This document shows positions 1 to 6,250 of a stretch of DNA of 6,250 nucleotides, in pieces. Numbering within the stretch: position 1 is the first letter of the stretch; each line of letters starts with the position of its first letter. Source of the DNA: CANHEE01 sp043777755 (lineage in GTDB: Bacteria > Bacteroidota > Bacteroidia > Chitinophagales > Saprospiraceae); assembly GCA_043777755.1 (NCBI GenBank), contig JAYWHK010000309.1:1-6250 (forward strand), read 5' to 3'. Position numbers and translations under genes: made by a program. The notes beneath the pieces were generated by a model. That model saw only the letters and a program-made list of their open reading frames with translations, made no database searches and was not told where the DNA came from.

Positions 1-32
1 CCGTAGCGTTGGCATTAATGCCAACGCTACGG
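1..32. repeat. Perfect 32-bp palindrome, hairpin-forming, beyond the 3' end of the SprB-like gene
   Basis: The two 16-bp halves (CCGTAGCGTTGGCATT and its exact reverse complement) abut with no spacer. As RNA this could form a stem of about 14 bp with a TTAA loop. It is much richer in G+C than the intergenic DNA around it. It begins 64 bp past the stop codon of the 1400-residue protein, so it could end or stabilise that transcript. The bases that would form a U-tract on the minus strand lie outside the window, and no T-run follows it on the plus strand, so an intrinsic terminator is not proven. A further CTACGG, matching the palindrome's end, occurs at 47-52. This is compatible with a dispersed intergenic repeat family, but one copy cannot show that. 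Confidence 0.85.
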
Positions 33-63
33 ATTATTAATTTCAACTACGGAACAAGTGTAA

Positions 64-91
64 AATATCTAATATCAAATATCTAATATCT
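64..91. repeat. Four tandem copies of a 7-bp AATATCW unit
   Basis: Reading 64-91 gives AATATCT, AATATCA, AATATCT, AATATCT: four contiguous 7-mers with one substitution. It can equally be read as two 14-bp units matching at 13 of 14 positions. It ends 4 bp from the stop codon of the SprB-like gene (96-98), so it lies in that gene's 3' untranslated region. No function is evident. Such a short AT-rich repeat could vary in copy number by replication slippage. Confidence 0.8.
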
Positions 92-95
92 ATTT

Positions 96-398
96 TTACC
101 TCACCAGAGAAACATCACCTCTAAATCGAAGCACCACATTGTCCACAAATTTAACCTCACAGACGTAGGTGTAAATTCCCGTATTGGCTTTGATTCCTTG
201 ATAAAAACCATCCCAACGGTTGCCTATCACTCTTGAATCAGCTGGTTTGAACGAACCTGATTCAAAAACAAGATTTCCCCAACGGTCATAAATTTTGAAG
301 TAATTGATTTTCTCTACACTTTCAGGGTCGGCAAAAACTTCCATAAAATCGTTAGTACCATCTACATTCGGAGAGAAAATATTTGGCAAATAAACATT
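96..398 (-). other. T9SS type B sorting domain (CHU_C / TIGR04131 type), residues 1301-1400
   Basis: The last 100 residues match the gliding-motility-associated C-terminal domain. It opens with NVYLPNIFSPNVDGTND (1301-1317), then has KIYDRWGNLVFES (1335-1347), RWDGFYQG (1361-1368), a TGIYTYV strand (1373-1379) and the terminal RGDVSLVR. Type B domains direct cargo through the T9SS; in F. johnsoniae their secretion has been linked to SprF/PorP-like partner proteins. The loop between FES and RWDG is rather long (about 14 residues), a tolerated variation. The domain reaches the extreme C-terminus, so the protein is not truncated. Confidence 0.93.
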
Positions 399-3300
399 TC
401 TATTTCTATCAATACTCACATTGACCGTATCTGCACCTGTACAACCAATTGTATCTGTCACCAAAAGAATAAACGAACCATCTTCCAAAGGTTTTATCAA
501 TTTGGCACAATCATTTTTACAAGAATCTGAAAAAGTTAAACCAACAGTAGGAGTCCAATCGTATTTTACCAAAGGAGCAGTAGCGTCGATTACAGCATTG
601 ATTTCGTAGCTATCGCCCAATTCCAGCTCTACATCTGGTCCAAGATTTACCCTTATCGCAGGAGGATCTTGAATGTCAATCGTTTGCTCTGCAAAACAAC
701 CATCTGGGTCAAAAACTTTCACGCTGTGTTTGCCAGCATAAACAGGAATTACACCATCTTTTGCATTGGCATCGCCACCATCGTCAATCGTATATGTATA
801 ATTGCCAAGCATAGAGCCTGTTCCTCCTTTTGCTGATTTTATTTTTACATCAGTCAAATAACCAAAACAGATGGGTGAAAGAATGGTGTCTAACACAAAT
901 GAAATAGCTTTTGGTTCTACTAAGGTAACTTCTAATTTAGTTTTGCAACCTTTTTGGTCAGTAACAGCCACCTTGTATATCCCGCCACCAAGTTTTGTTG
1001 CAATATTACCACTTGCTGTAATATTTTCCCATTCAAAACTATATGGTGCAGTACCTCCTTTTGATAAAATTTTAATAGCACCATCTGTATAACCAGCGCA
1101 AGATGGGCTTTTTGTTGGTGTAGGTAGTGTTGAATCAGATTTTACGATTAATTCATCAGGAGAGCCTACCAATATGTTTTGCTCCAAGACACAATTATTT
1201 GAATCCTTAATCTTAACAATATAACCTTGTTGTCCTGTGATATTACTTTTGAGGTTTATTATAGTTTGTGTTGTTGGATTATTTAAATCTGGGCCTGTCC
1301 ACGAATAGGTATATGGCGCAACACCTCCAATACCTTGTACACTAATTGAGCCATCAGTTAATCCGAAACAACTTACATTTGTAACCACAAACTTGGCTGA
1401 ATCCAATCCTATTCTTTCAGGCGCACCAATCAAGGTAGAATCCACAATAGTACAAACAGCATCTGTTACCGTTACTCGTGCCATTCCACTTGGAAGCTCA
1501 TTTTCAAATGATTCTGTTCCAGTATCTGTATTGTTGTTACTCCAAGTAAAAGAATACACGGCATTTGGAATATTTCCTTGAGTAACAGTACATTTTACTT
1601 CGCCATCTGCTTTACCACTATTCACACAAGTGATGTCTTTTTTATCCGAAAAAGCAACTTTTATTTGTATAGGTTGTGGTAAAAATATGGTATAAACTGC
1701 TCCTTTACAACCTTTTGAATCTTCAACACTAATCGTATAAACTACACCACCTGCCAAATCAGTCAAAGTCGCTTTGTTTAATCCACTGACTTCTTTTGTT
1801 ACGTTATCTTGATTCCAAAGGAATTTGTAAGAAGGCGTTCCACCTGTCATTTCTAGGGTAATCGAACCATTTTTGTCACCTGTACAAATTGGTTTTGTAA
1901 TGATAGAGTCTATCAAGGTCAAAGGTGCAGGCGAAGTAACTGAGGTATCAATAGTTGTCGTACAACCTTTTTGATCAGAAACGGTCACACTGTATTTTGT
2001 AGGAGGAAGATCAAATATCTCTGCACCACTTTTATTATTTATAGACCAATTGTAAGTCAAAACATCGCCAGCCGTAGCAGGAGTTGCAGTGATTTTGATA
2101 GAGCCATTCGTAGAATTAGAGCAATCGACATTTTTTACTGTCACCGCTGTGATTTTTGGAGAAGCTGGCGGATTCAATGTGATTGTTTTTGAAGCGACAC
2201 AGCCATTATCATCAGTAACAACTATTTCATAATTACCAGCGATAAGGTCTGTAATTTTTGCAGTAAATTTATTATTATCCCATTTGTATTTGTAATTATT
2301 TCCAGCTGCGATTGTACCACCTTCGGCTTTGATTTCGATAAAACCATCTTTTGCAGCACCTGTACAAGTTGGGTCACTCACCGCAACGTTTAGTATCTTG
2401 AGTTCTTTTGGTTCTTTTACTTCAATATCCTTGATTGAAACAGAACAGCCATCTTGGTCTGACATCGTAACAGAATATTTACCAGCTGGCAATTGCTCAT
2501 AGTTTGAGCCATTTGGAATACCTTGTAGCGGAGAAGTATAAGCAAAAATATAAGGTGTCGCTGCTGTCCCGTTTGTAGTATTTGGCTGCAATGCAATTTT
2601 ACCTGTCTTATCTCCAAAACACTTAATATCAGTGATTTGTGGTGTCATGGAAAGGATTTTTCCTGGTAAAACGTCAAAACTATCAATACGAGTGCACCCT
2701 TTATCGTCTGTAATGGAAACAAAATATTTACCTTCTTTGAGTTTTGGTATTGTAGATGTTTTTACAGTTTGAGTAACGTTAATTGGAGCTGCCCAGCTAA
2801 ATTTATAATTGCCACTTGCTGAATTTCCTCCGCCAGCGGTAATCGAAATTTCTCCATCTGCCATACCAGAACAAGTAGAATTTTTGATATTTGAATTTGC
2901 AATAGTGATTTTATTGACAATCAAATTTGCCTGAGCAGAGGTAACGCAACCTATCCTATCTGTTATGGTAACACTGTAAGGATTTCCAGCTACATTTATA
3001 TTGACAATAGAGTTCATTCTATCTGTTGTAACAGTATTAGCACCAGTACTCCACTGATATACAAATGGCGCAAAACCGCTATTGATAGGCAAATTTGCGG
3101 TCAAACTTCCATCATCAGAATCAGGGCAAGATGGATTTGTCACACTGAGTGTCGCCCCGTATTTTATACCCGTAATATCAGAGGATTCATTGACAATCGC
3201 TGTTTTTACAACCTTTACACCAGTAGCATCTGTCACTGTGATAGAATAATTTCCTTGTGACAAATTAGGGATTGTCGCACCCGTAGCCAATAAAGGAGCT

Positions 3301-4298
3301 GTTGCGCTTACTGGACCTGCACCTTTTTGCCATATATAAGAATAAGGAGCTGTTCCACCCGAAGGCGTAATGTTGATAATTCCATTCGTATCATTTGGGT
3401 CACAAATCGTATCGCCTACTGCCACAACATCAAACGCAGCCGACAAAGTCATATTAAAAGTAGTGCCACAACTTTTACCGTCTTCGACGGTTACTTTATA
3501 AACGCCATTTGGTGCAGTAAAGACAACAGTTCCACCGTGTTTTGCAGCACCACTTGTTACTGTACCTGTTGCGCCACCAGCGGACTGAATCGTAATGGTA
3601 TAATTTTGATTGTTGTCATATTCAGAAAGTCCGCCAAACAATTTGAAACTACCTGTTCCATTGCCTTGGCTTACGATACTGTTATTGATGGCGTTCAAAT
3701 AAACCACATCAAACGAAGCAGCGGTATTGACATTGACGCAGTTCGTAGCGGCGGCGGCCTCGAAGGTAGCCAGACCAGAAGCATCTAACTTATCAAATGT
3801 AATAGGTGCAAAAGTAAATTTTATTGGTTTTCCAGCATTGTAGAAGCTTTGTAACGAACCATCATTTAGAAATGATTGATTGCCATCTAACTTTTTTTGA
3901 GCTGAAATGAAAAAACCATTGCTTGGTGGATTACCAGGATTTCCCTTGAAAATACAAGGGTCAGCGGTGATTTGATTTTGGGTTGTACCCGAAATAGTAG
4001 GTTTGCAAGTATAAAAAACATAGCCAATACCAGCCTTTGTACCTGGAATTGGGTCGCCAGAAAGGTCAAAAGAACCATTGTGTTTGATGTTTAGTACATC
4101 GTTTTTACAAAGAAATGTTTTGTCATTACTTTGAGAAGCTGCCGCAAGTGTTTGCGTGCTACTTCCTGCATTGTTGTTACACATTGCACGGTCTTCGATG
4201 TTTGCTCCTACCTCGAATCTTACTTCTTCGGTTTTTTGTGCGTATAGAAATGGGCTTACAAGCGAAAATAACAGAATTGAGATGAAATGTTTCAACAT
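96..4298 (-). CDS. SprB-repeat surface protein with T9SS type B (gliding-motility-associated) C-terminal domain
   Basis: A 1400-residue exported multidomain protein, probably a cell-surface adhesin. Residues 1-20 form a signal peptide (Lys3, hydrophobic stretch 5-19, likely cut after LYA, leaving Gln21). Residues 21-295 are a Cys-containing region I cannot assign; its end (about 187-290) looks like a degenerate repeat. About eleven SprB-like repeats follow (296-1212), then a PKD-like domain (about 1215-1298) starting LGPDVELELGDSYEINA, then a CHU_C/TIGR04131-type sorting domain (1301-1400). By analogy with Flavobacterium johnsoniae SprB and its relatives, it should cross the inner membrane by Sec and the outer membrane by the T9SS, then be displayed or released. 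It is far shorter than F. johnsoniae SprB, a protein of several thousand residues. The start is set by the signal peptide; the upstream AACTTAAAGATATAAAA has no Shine-Dalgarno, as is usual in Bacteroidota. The frame is intact. Family assignment is firm; the ligand and any role in gliding are unknown. Confidence 0.93.
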   Translation of the reverse strand: MLKHFISILLFSLVSPFLYAQKTEEVRFEVGANIEDRAMCNNNAGSSTQTLAAASQSNDKTFLCKNDVLNIKHNGSFDLSGDPIPGTKAGIGYVFYTCKPTISGTTQNQITADPCIFKGNPGNPPSNGFFISAQKKLDGNQSFLNDGSLQSFYNAGKPIKFTFAPITFDKLDASGLATFEAAAATNCVNVNTAASFDVVYLNAINNSIVSQGNGTGSFKLFGGLSEYDNNQNYTITIQSAGGATGTVTSGAAKHGGTVVFTAPNGVYKVTVEDGKSCGTTFNMTLSAAFDVVAVGDTICDPNDTNGIINITPSGGTAPYSYIWQKGAGPVSATAPLLATGATIPNLSQGNYSITVTDATGVKVVKTAIVNESSDITGIKYGATLSVTNPSCPDSDDGSLTANLPINSGFAPFVYQWSTGANTVTTDRMNSIVNINVAGNPYSVTITDRIGCVTSAQANLIVNKITIANSNIKNSTCSGMADGEISITAGGGNSASGNYKFSWAAPINVTQTVKTSTIPKLKEGKYFVSITDDKGCTRIDSFDVLPGKILSMTPQITDIKCFGDKTGKIALQPNTTNGTAATPYIFAYTSPLQGIPNGSNYEQLPAGKYSVTMSDQDGCSVSIKDIEVKEPKELKILNVAVSDPTCTGAAKDGFIEIKAEGGTIAAGNNYKYKWDNNKFTAKITDLIAGNYEIVVTDDNGCVASKTITLNPPASPKITAVTVKNVDCSNSTNGSIKITATPATAGDVLTYNWSINNKSGAEIFDLPPTKYSVTVSDQKGCTTTIDTSVTSPAPLTLIDSIITKPICTGDKNGSITLEMTGGTPSYKFLWNQDNVTKEVSGLNKATLTDLAGGVVYTISVEDSKGCKGAVYTIFLPQPIQIKVAFSDKKDITCVNSGKADGEVKCTVTQGNIPNAVYSFTWSNNNTDTGTESFENELPSGMARVTVTDAVCTIVDSTLIGAPERIGLDSAKFVVTNVSCFGLTDGSISVQGIGGVAPYTYSWTGPDLNNPTTQTIINLKSNITGQQGYIVKIKDSNNCVLEQNILVGSPDELIVKSDSTLPTPTKSPSCAGYTDGAIKILSKGGTAPYSFEWENITASGNIATKLGGGIYKVAVTDQKGCKTKLEVTLVEPKAISFVLDTILSPICFGYLTDVKIKSAKGGTGSMLGNYTYTIDDGGDANAKDGVIPVYAGKHSVKVFDPDGCFAEQTIDIQDPPAIRVNLGPDVELELGDSYEINAVIDATAPLVKYDWTPTVGLTFSDSCKNDCAKLIKPLEDGSFILLVTDTIGCTGADTVNVSIDRNRNVYLPNIFSPNVDGTNDFMEVFADPESVEKINYFKIYDRWGNLVFESGSFKPADSRVIGNRWDGFYQGIKANTGIYTYVCEVKFVDNVVLRFRGDVSLVR
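663..3413 (-). repeat. Array of about eleven SprB-like protein repeats (residues 296-1212)
   Basis: Each unit starts with a Cys followed within a few residues by DG(S/E/A)I or a variant. A middle GGTAPYSYxW-type motif follows, and the unit ends in (Y/K)xVxVTDxxGC and a short strand closing with EP, SP or PP. The leading cysteines are residues 299, 391, 476, 560, 645, 726, 805, 891, 977, 1067 and 1144, so the period is 77-92 residues. The closing Cys lies at 451, 535, 618, 700, 779, 864, 949, 1036, 1118 and 1201. Unit 1 lacks it (Val361 follows TDATG), units 8 and 9 have DAVC and SNNC in place of GC, and unit 11 has lost the DGSI motif. The units differ widely in sequence, unlike a recent tandem duplication. 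The pattern fits SprB repeats (Pfam PF13573), predicted Ig-like beta domains that form a stalk. Confidence 0.85.
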
Positions 4299-4413
4299 TT
4301 TTATATCTTTAAGTTTCTAAAAATCAATGTTTTATAAAAATAAAAAACACTATATTATTTTTTATTTTATAAAAAAGAAAAAGGAATGCTTTGTTTGAGA
4401 TTAAAACAAACTA

Positions 4414-4421
4414 CAAAATTA
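4414..4421 (-). promoter_or_regulatory. Candidate -7 element for the SprB-like gene
   Basis: On the minus strand this reads TAATTTTG, an exact fit to the Bacteroidota TAnnTTTG -7 consensus. It lies about 116 bp upstream of the start codon, implying a 5' untranslated leader of roughly 105-110 nt. No good TTTG -33 element lies 19-21 bp upstream; the nearest partial match (ATTG, 4447-4450) is 25 bp away. The assignment therefore rests on the -7 match in AT-rich DNA, where chance hits are common. Confidence 0.33.
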
Positions 4422-4435
4422 GTTTTTTTATATGG

Positions 4436-4463
4436 AAAAAAATATTCAATTGGTCTAATATCC
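4436..4463 (-). terminator. Weak candidate intrinsic terminator of rlmD
   Basis: On the minus strand, GATATT (4462-4457) can pair with AATATT (4446-4441) across a 10-nt loop, and the second arm runs straight into a tract of about eight T's (to 4436). It starts about 50 bp past the rlmD stop codon. The stem is only 6 bp, all A-T apart from one G-U pair, so it is a marginal hairpin. The long U-tract and the position between two genes are the main support. Confidence 0.3.
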
Positions 4464-4512
4464 TAAAAACGTACTTTATATTCGTTTGTTGTGTTTTTAC
4501 AAAAGAATAACG

Positions 4513-5922
4513 TTATTTTAATTCCAATAAAACGACATTTTCAATGTGGTGCGTGAAGGGAAACATATCAACAGCTCTTGATTTGCTCACTTTGTATTTT
4601 TCAGAAAGCAATTGAAGGTCACGCCCTTGTGTTGCTGGATTACAGCTAACATAAACGATGCGTGGTGCAGCCAATTTTAACAACATTTCTACTACTTTTT
4701 CGTGCATTCCTGCTCGAGGTGGGTCGGTAATCAACAAGTCAGGTTTGCCATGTTTTTCGGCAAATTCATCTGTCAAAATATTTTTTACATCACCTGCATA
4801 AAATACTGTATTTTCGATATTATTGCGCTCTGCATTTTCTTTTGCATCTACGATAGCATCTGCAATTTCTTCAATACCAACGACTTGTTTGCATTTTTTA
4901 GCCACATAAAGCCCTATACTACCTACGCCTGTATAAAGGTCATAGACGTTTTCATTGCCTTTAAAATCTGCAAATTCAACAACGGTGTCAAACAATTTGA
5001 CTGCTTGGCGAGTACTCGTTTGAAAAAAAGATTGTGGCCCTATTCGGAAACGAACTTCGCCCAAATCTTCTTCAATGTAGCTTTTTCCATAATAAGTATC
5101 AATTGTCTTGCCATAAAGTGAATCATTGCCAGAGCCGTTGATACAATACTGAAGAGATGTTATATCTGGAAAACGCTGTTTGATAGCGCCCATAAATGCT
5201 TCTCTTTTTTCTTTTTCTTCATAAAAAAACTGAATCACCACCAGAATCTGCCCCAAAGAACTTATCCGAATCATGACATTGCGCAAATAACCATGACCAG
5301 CTTTCATGTCGAAATACTCCAAGCCTTGTTCCGCTGCGACATCGTGCATGAACAAACGAATCTCGTTCATCGGGTCACGCATCAAAAAGCAATGATTGAC
5401 GTGAACAATTTTGTCAAAAGAACCTGGACGGTGGAATCCCAAAACATTGCGTTCTTTGCTTTCGCCAGCGTCCATCATTTCGTTGGTGAGCCATTGACGA
5501 TTTGAAAAGGCAAATTCGAGTTTGTTTCGGTAGTATTGCGTTTGTTCTGCGCCCATAATAGGCTGATAATCAGCGACTTCTACTTTTCCAATTCGAGTCA
5601 AAGCGTCCCAAACGATTTGGTCTTTGTGCCGAAGTTGTGCTTGATAATCAATATGTTGCAATTTACAGCCGCCACAAACACCAAAATGCTCACAAAAAGG
5701 TGTCACCCTATCTGCTGATTTTTCGTGGTAATGAACAGGATAACCTTCACCAACACCACCTTTTTTCTTACGAATTCTGACATCTACGACATCGCCAGGC
5801 GCAACCTCATCTACAAAAGCAACTTGCCCTTCGGCAGTGCGTCCAACACCTTTTCCTTTATCTGCCAAGCCGTGAATGGTTAGTTTTTCCCAAATCACAG
5901 GCTTTTTTTCTTTTCTTGCCAT
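4513..5922 (-). CDS. rlmD: 23S rRNA (uracil-C5)-methyltransferase, RlmD/RumA family
   Basis: A 469-residue cytoplasmic enzyme that uses S-adenosylmethionine to methylate C5 of a uridine in 23S rRNA; the RlmD target in E. coli is U1939. A TRAM RNA-binding domain covers about 8-66. Cys77, Cys83, Cys86 (CEHFGVCGGC) and Cys178 are placed like the [4Fe-4S] ligands of RumA. The C-terminal half is a Rossmann-type methyltransferase: QSFFQ (297-301), SAM motif DLYTGVGSIGL (328-338), DPPRAG (400-405), catalytic nucleophile Cys427 in YVSCNPAT, and HHIEN with probable general base Glu461. Length and all key residues are normal for the family. The Met start puts MARKEKK just before the TRAM domain, and a consensus -7 element sits about 26 bp upstream. 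There is no Shine-Dalgarno. Other members (RlmC, RlmCD, TrmA) act on other uridines, so the exact target is inferred. It is probably transcribed from its own promoter. Confidence 0.95.
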   Translation of the reverse strand: MARKEKKPVIWEKLTIHGLADKGKGVGRTAEGQVAFVDEVAPGDVVDVRIRKKKGGVGEGYPVHYHEKSADRVTPFCEHFGVCGGCKLQHIDYQAQLRHKDQIVWDALTRIGKVEVADYQPIMGAEQTQYYRNKLEFAFSNRQWLTNEMMDAGESKERNVLGFHRPGSFDKIVHVNHCFLMRDPMNEIRLFMHDVAAEQGLEYFDMKAGHGYLRNVMIRISSLGQILVVIQFFYEEKEKREAFMGAIKQRFPDITSLQYCINGSGNDSLYGKTIDTYYGKSYIEEDLGEVRFRIGPQSFFQTSTRQAVKLFDTVVEFADFKGNENVYDLYTGVGSIGLYVAKKCKQVVGIEEIADAIVDAKENAERNNIENTVFYAGDVKNILTDEFAEKHGKPDLLITDPPRAGMHEKVVEMLLKLAAPRIVYVSCNPATQGRDLQLLSEKYKVSKSRAVDMFPFTHHIENVVLLELK

Positions 5923-5947
5923 TAAAATTAATTTTCAAATTAAAGTG

Positions 5948-5980
5948 CAAAGGTAATTTTTTTAATATTAAATTGGCTAA
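5948..5980 (-). promoter_or_regulatory. Candidate Bacteroidota-type promoter of rlmD
   Basis: On the minus strand the -7 element is TACCTTTG (5955-5948), an exact TAnnTTTG match. A near-consensus -33 element TTAG (5980-5977, one mismatch to TTTG) lies 21 bp upstream. Transcription would start near 5941, giving a leader of about 20 nt before the rlmD ATG at 5922. The leader is nearly pure A/T and contains the palindrome AAAATTAATTTT (5924-5935) next to the start codon. It has no Shine-Dalgarno motif, in keeping with translation initiation in this phylum. Confidence 0.55.
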
Positions 5981-6065
5981 AAAAAGAGAGTTCTTTGAAA
6001 ATTTTTGTATGATTTGTAACAACGAATTTGGTAGCAGACGATACAAGTAAGCGCAATATTCTAAT

Positions 6066-6250
6066 CTACTCCTTCAGAACAACCACTTTTCCACTTTGTC
6101 GCACTTTGTCGTCTAAAATCAATTGCCAAAGGTGGATGCCGTTTTGGATTTGGGAAATGTCAAAGCGGTATTCATCGTGGTTGGGCAATAAGGGATAGGT
6201 GGCGATTGGGCGACCTTGTAGGTCGGAGATTATGTATTTTCCTTTTTGAT
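6066..6250 (-). CDS. C-terminal end of a secreted protein with a T9SS type A sorting domain (partial)
   Basis: Reading the minus strand from 6248 to a TAG at 6066-6068 gives 60 residues with no interruption. They match the end of the T9SS type A sorting domain (Por_Secre_tail, TIGR04183): YIISDLQGRPIATY, then YRFDISQIQNGIHLWQL, and a final GKVVVLKE. The order (Y-x-I-D-x-G-R, then FDIS-x-x-NGI-x-L, then GK-hydrophobic run-K) is typical of this beta-sandwich signal, which T9SS machinery removes or uses to anchor cargo at the cell surface. The functional part of the protein lies beyond the window, so its activity cannot be inferred. The gene precedes rlmD on the same strand by 143 bp. G+C counted by hand over 6121-6240 is about 46%, above the roughly 40% in a sample of the SprB-like gene. 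Confidence 0.9.
   Translation of the reverse strand, partial: QKGKYIISDLQGRPIATYPLLPNHDEYRFDISQIQNGIHLWQLILDDKVRQSGKVVVLKE

Noticed and set aside
3327..3788. 153-codon open frame on the plus strand
   Set aside because: It lies wholly antisense to the N-terminal and first-repeat coding sequence of the SprB-like gene. Its product is rich in Cys, Ser, Arg and Ile with no recognisable domain, as expected from the complement of a Thr/Gly/Asn-rich frame.
96..4298. Possible recent expansion of the SprB repeats at DNA level
   Set aside because: The units share only short motifs and vary in length from 77 to 92 residues. I saw no long identical DNA blocks between units, so the array looks old and diverged rather than recently amplified.
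4506..4517. 12-bp palindrome AATAACGTTATT across the rlmD stop codon
   Set aside because: It has no spacer for a loop, is short and AT-rich, and overlaps coding sequence. It is most likely chance, and no T-run follows directly.
4702..5121. 139-codon open frame on the plus strand
   Set aside because: It is antisense to the SAM-binding half of rlmD, which has full family motifs. The predicted protein is rich in Cys, Phe and Ile and resembles no family I know.
5979..5996. Possible terminator for the type A cargo gene: AAAGA / TCTTT arms followed by a T-run on the minus strand
   Set aside because: The stem is only 5 bp and almost all A-T, too weak to call with confidence. It abuts the candidate -33 element of rlmD.
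5858..6046. 62-codon minus-strand open frame overlapping the rlmD start
   Set aside because: It covers the AT-rich promoter region and overlaps the rlmD start in another frame. The composition (Lys, Leu, Asn, Phe) is that of translated AT-rich spacer, and no motif is visible.

Overview
The window comes from a low-GC Bacteroidota chromosome, most likely Cytophagia or a related gliding or predatory lineage. The evidence is the two type IX secretion system (T9SS) sorting domains, a large SprB-type repeat protein, TAnnTTTG-type -7 promoter elements, and start codons without Shine-Dalgarno sequences. All three genes are on the minus strand, so transcription runs from high to low coordinates.

Layout, right to left. 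(1) 6066-6250 is the last 60 codons of a secreted protein ending in a T9SS type A sorting domain; the rest lies outside the window. (2) 5923-6065 is a 143-bp gap with a good candidate Bacteroidota promoter at 5948-5980. (3) 4513-5922 is a complete rlmD-like gene for a TRAM-domain, [4Fe-4S], SAM-dependent 23S rRNA uracil-C5 methyltransferase. (4) 4299-4512 is a 214-bp, very AT-rich gap with a weak terminator candidate for rlmD and a -7 element that may serve the next gene. (5) 96-4298 encodes a 1400-residue exported protein: signal peptide, unrecognised N-terminal region, about eleven SprB-like repeats of about 84 residues, a PKD-like domain, and a T9SS type B (CHU_C, gliding-motility-associated) sorting domain. 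(6) 1-95 is non-coding. It holds four tandem copies of a 7-bp AATATCW unit and, at the window edge, a perfect 32-bp palindrome.

The rRNA methyltransferase is a housekeeping gene between two T9SS cargo genes that carry different classes of sorting signal. I see no functional link between it and its neighbours. The cargo proteins probably share the T9SS translocon, which is not encoded here. No mobile-element genes, CRISPR array, tRNA or rRNA were seen. The least explained parts are the N-terminal region of the large protein, its regular cysteine pattern, and the palindrome at 1-32.
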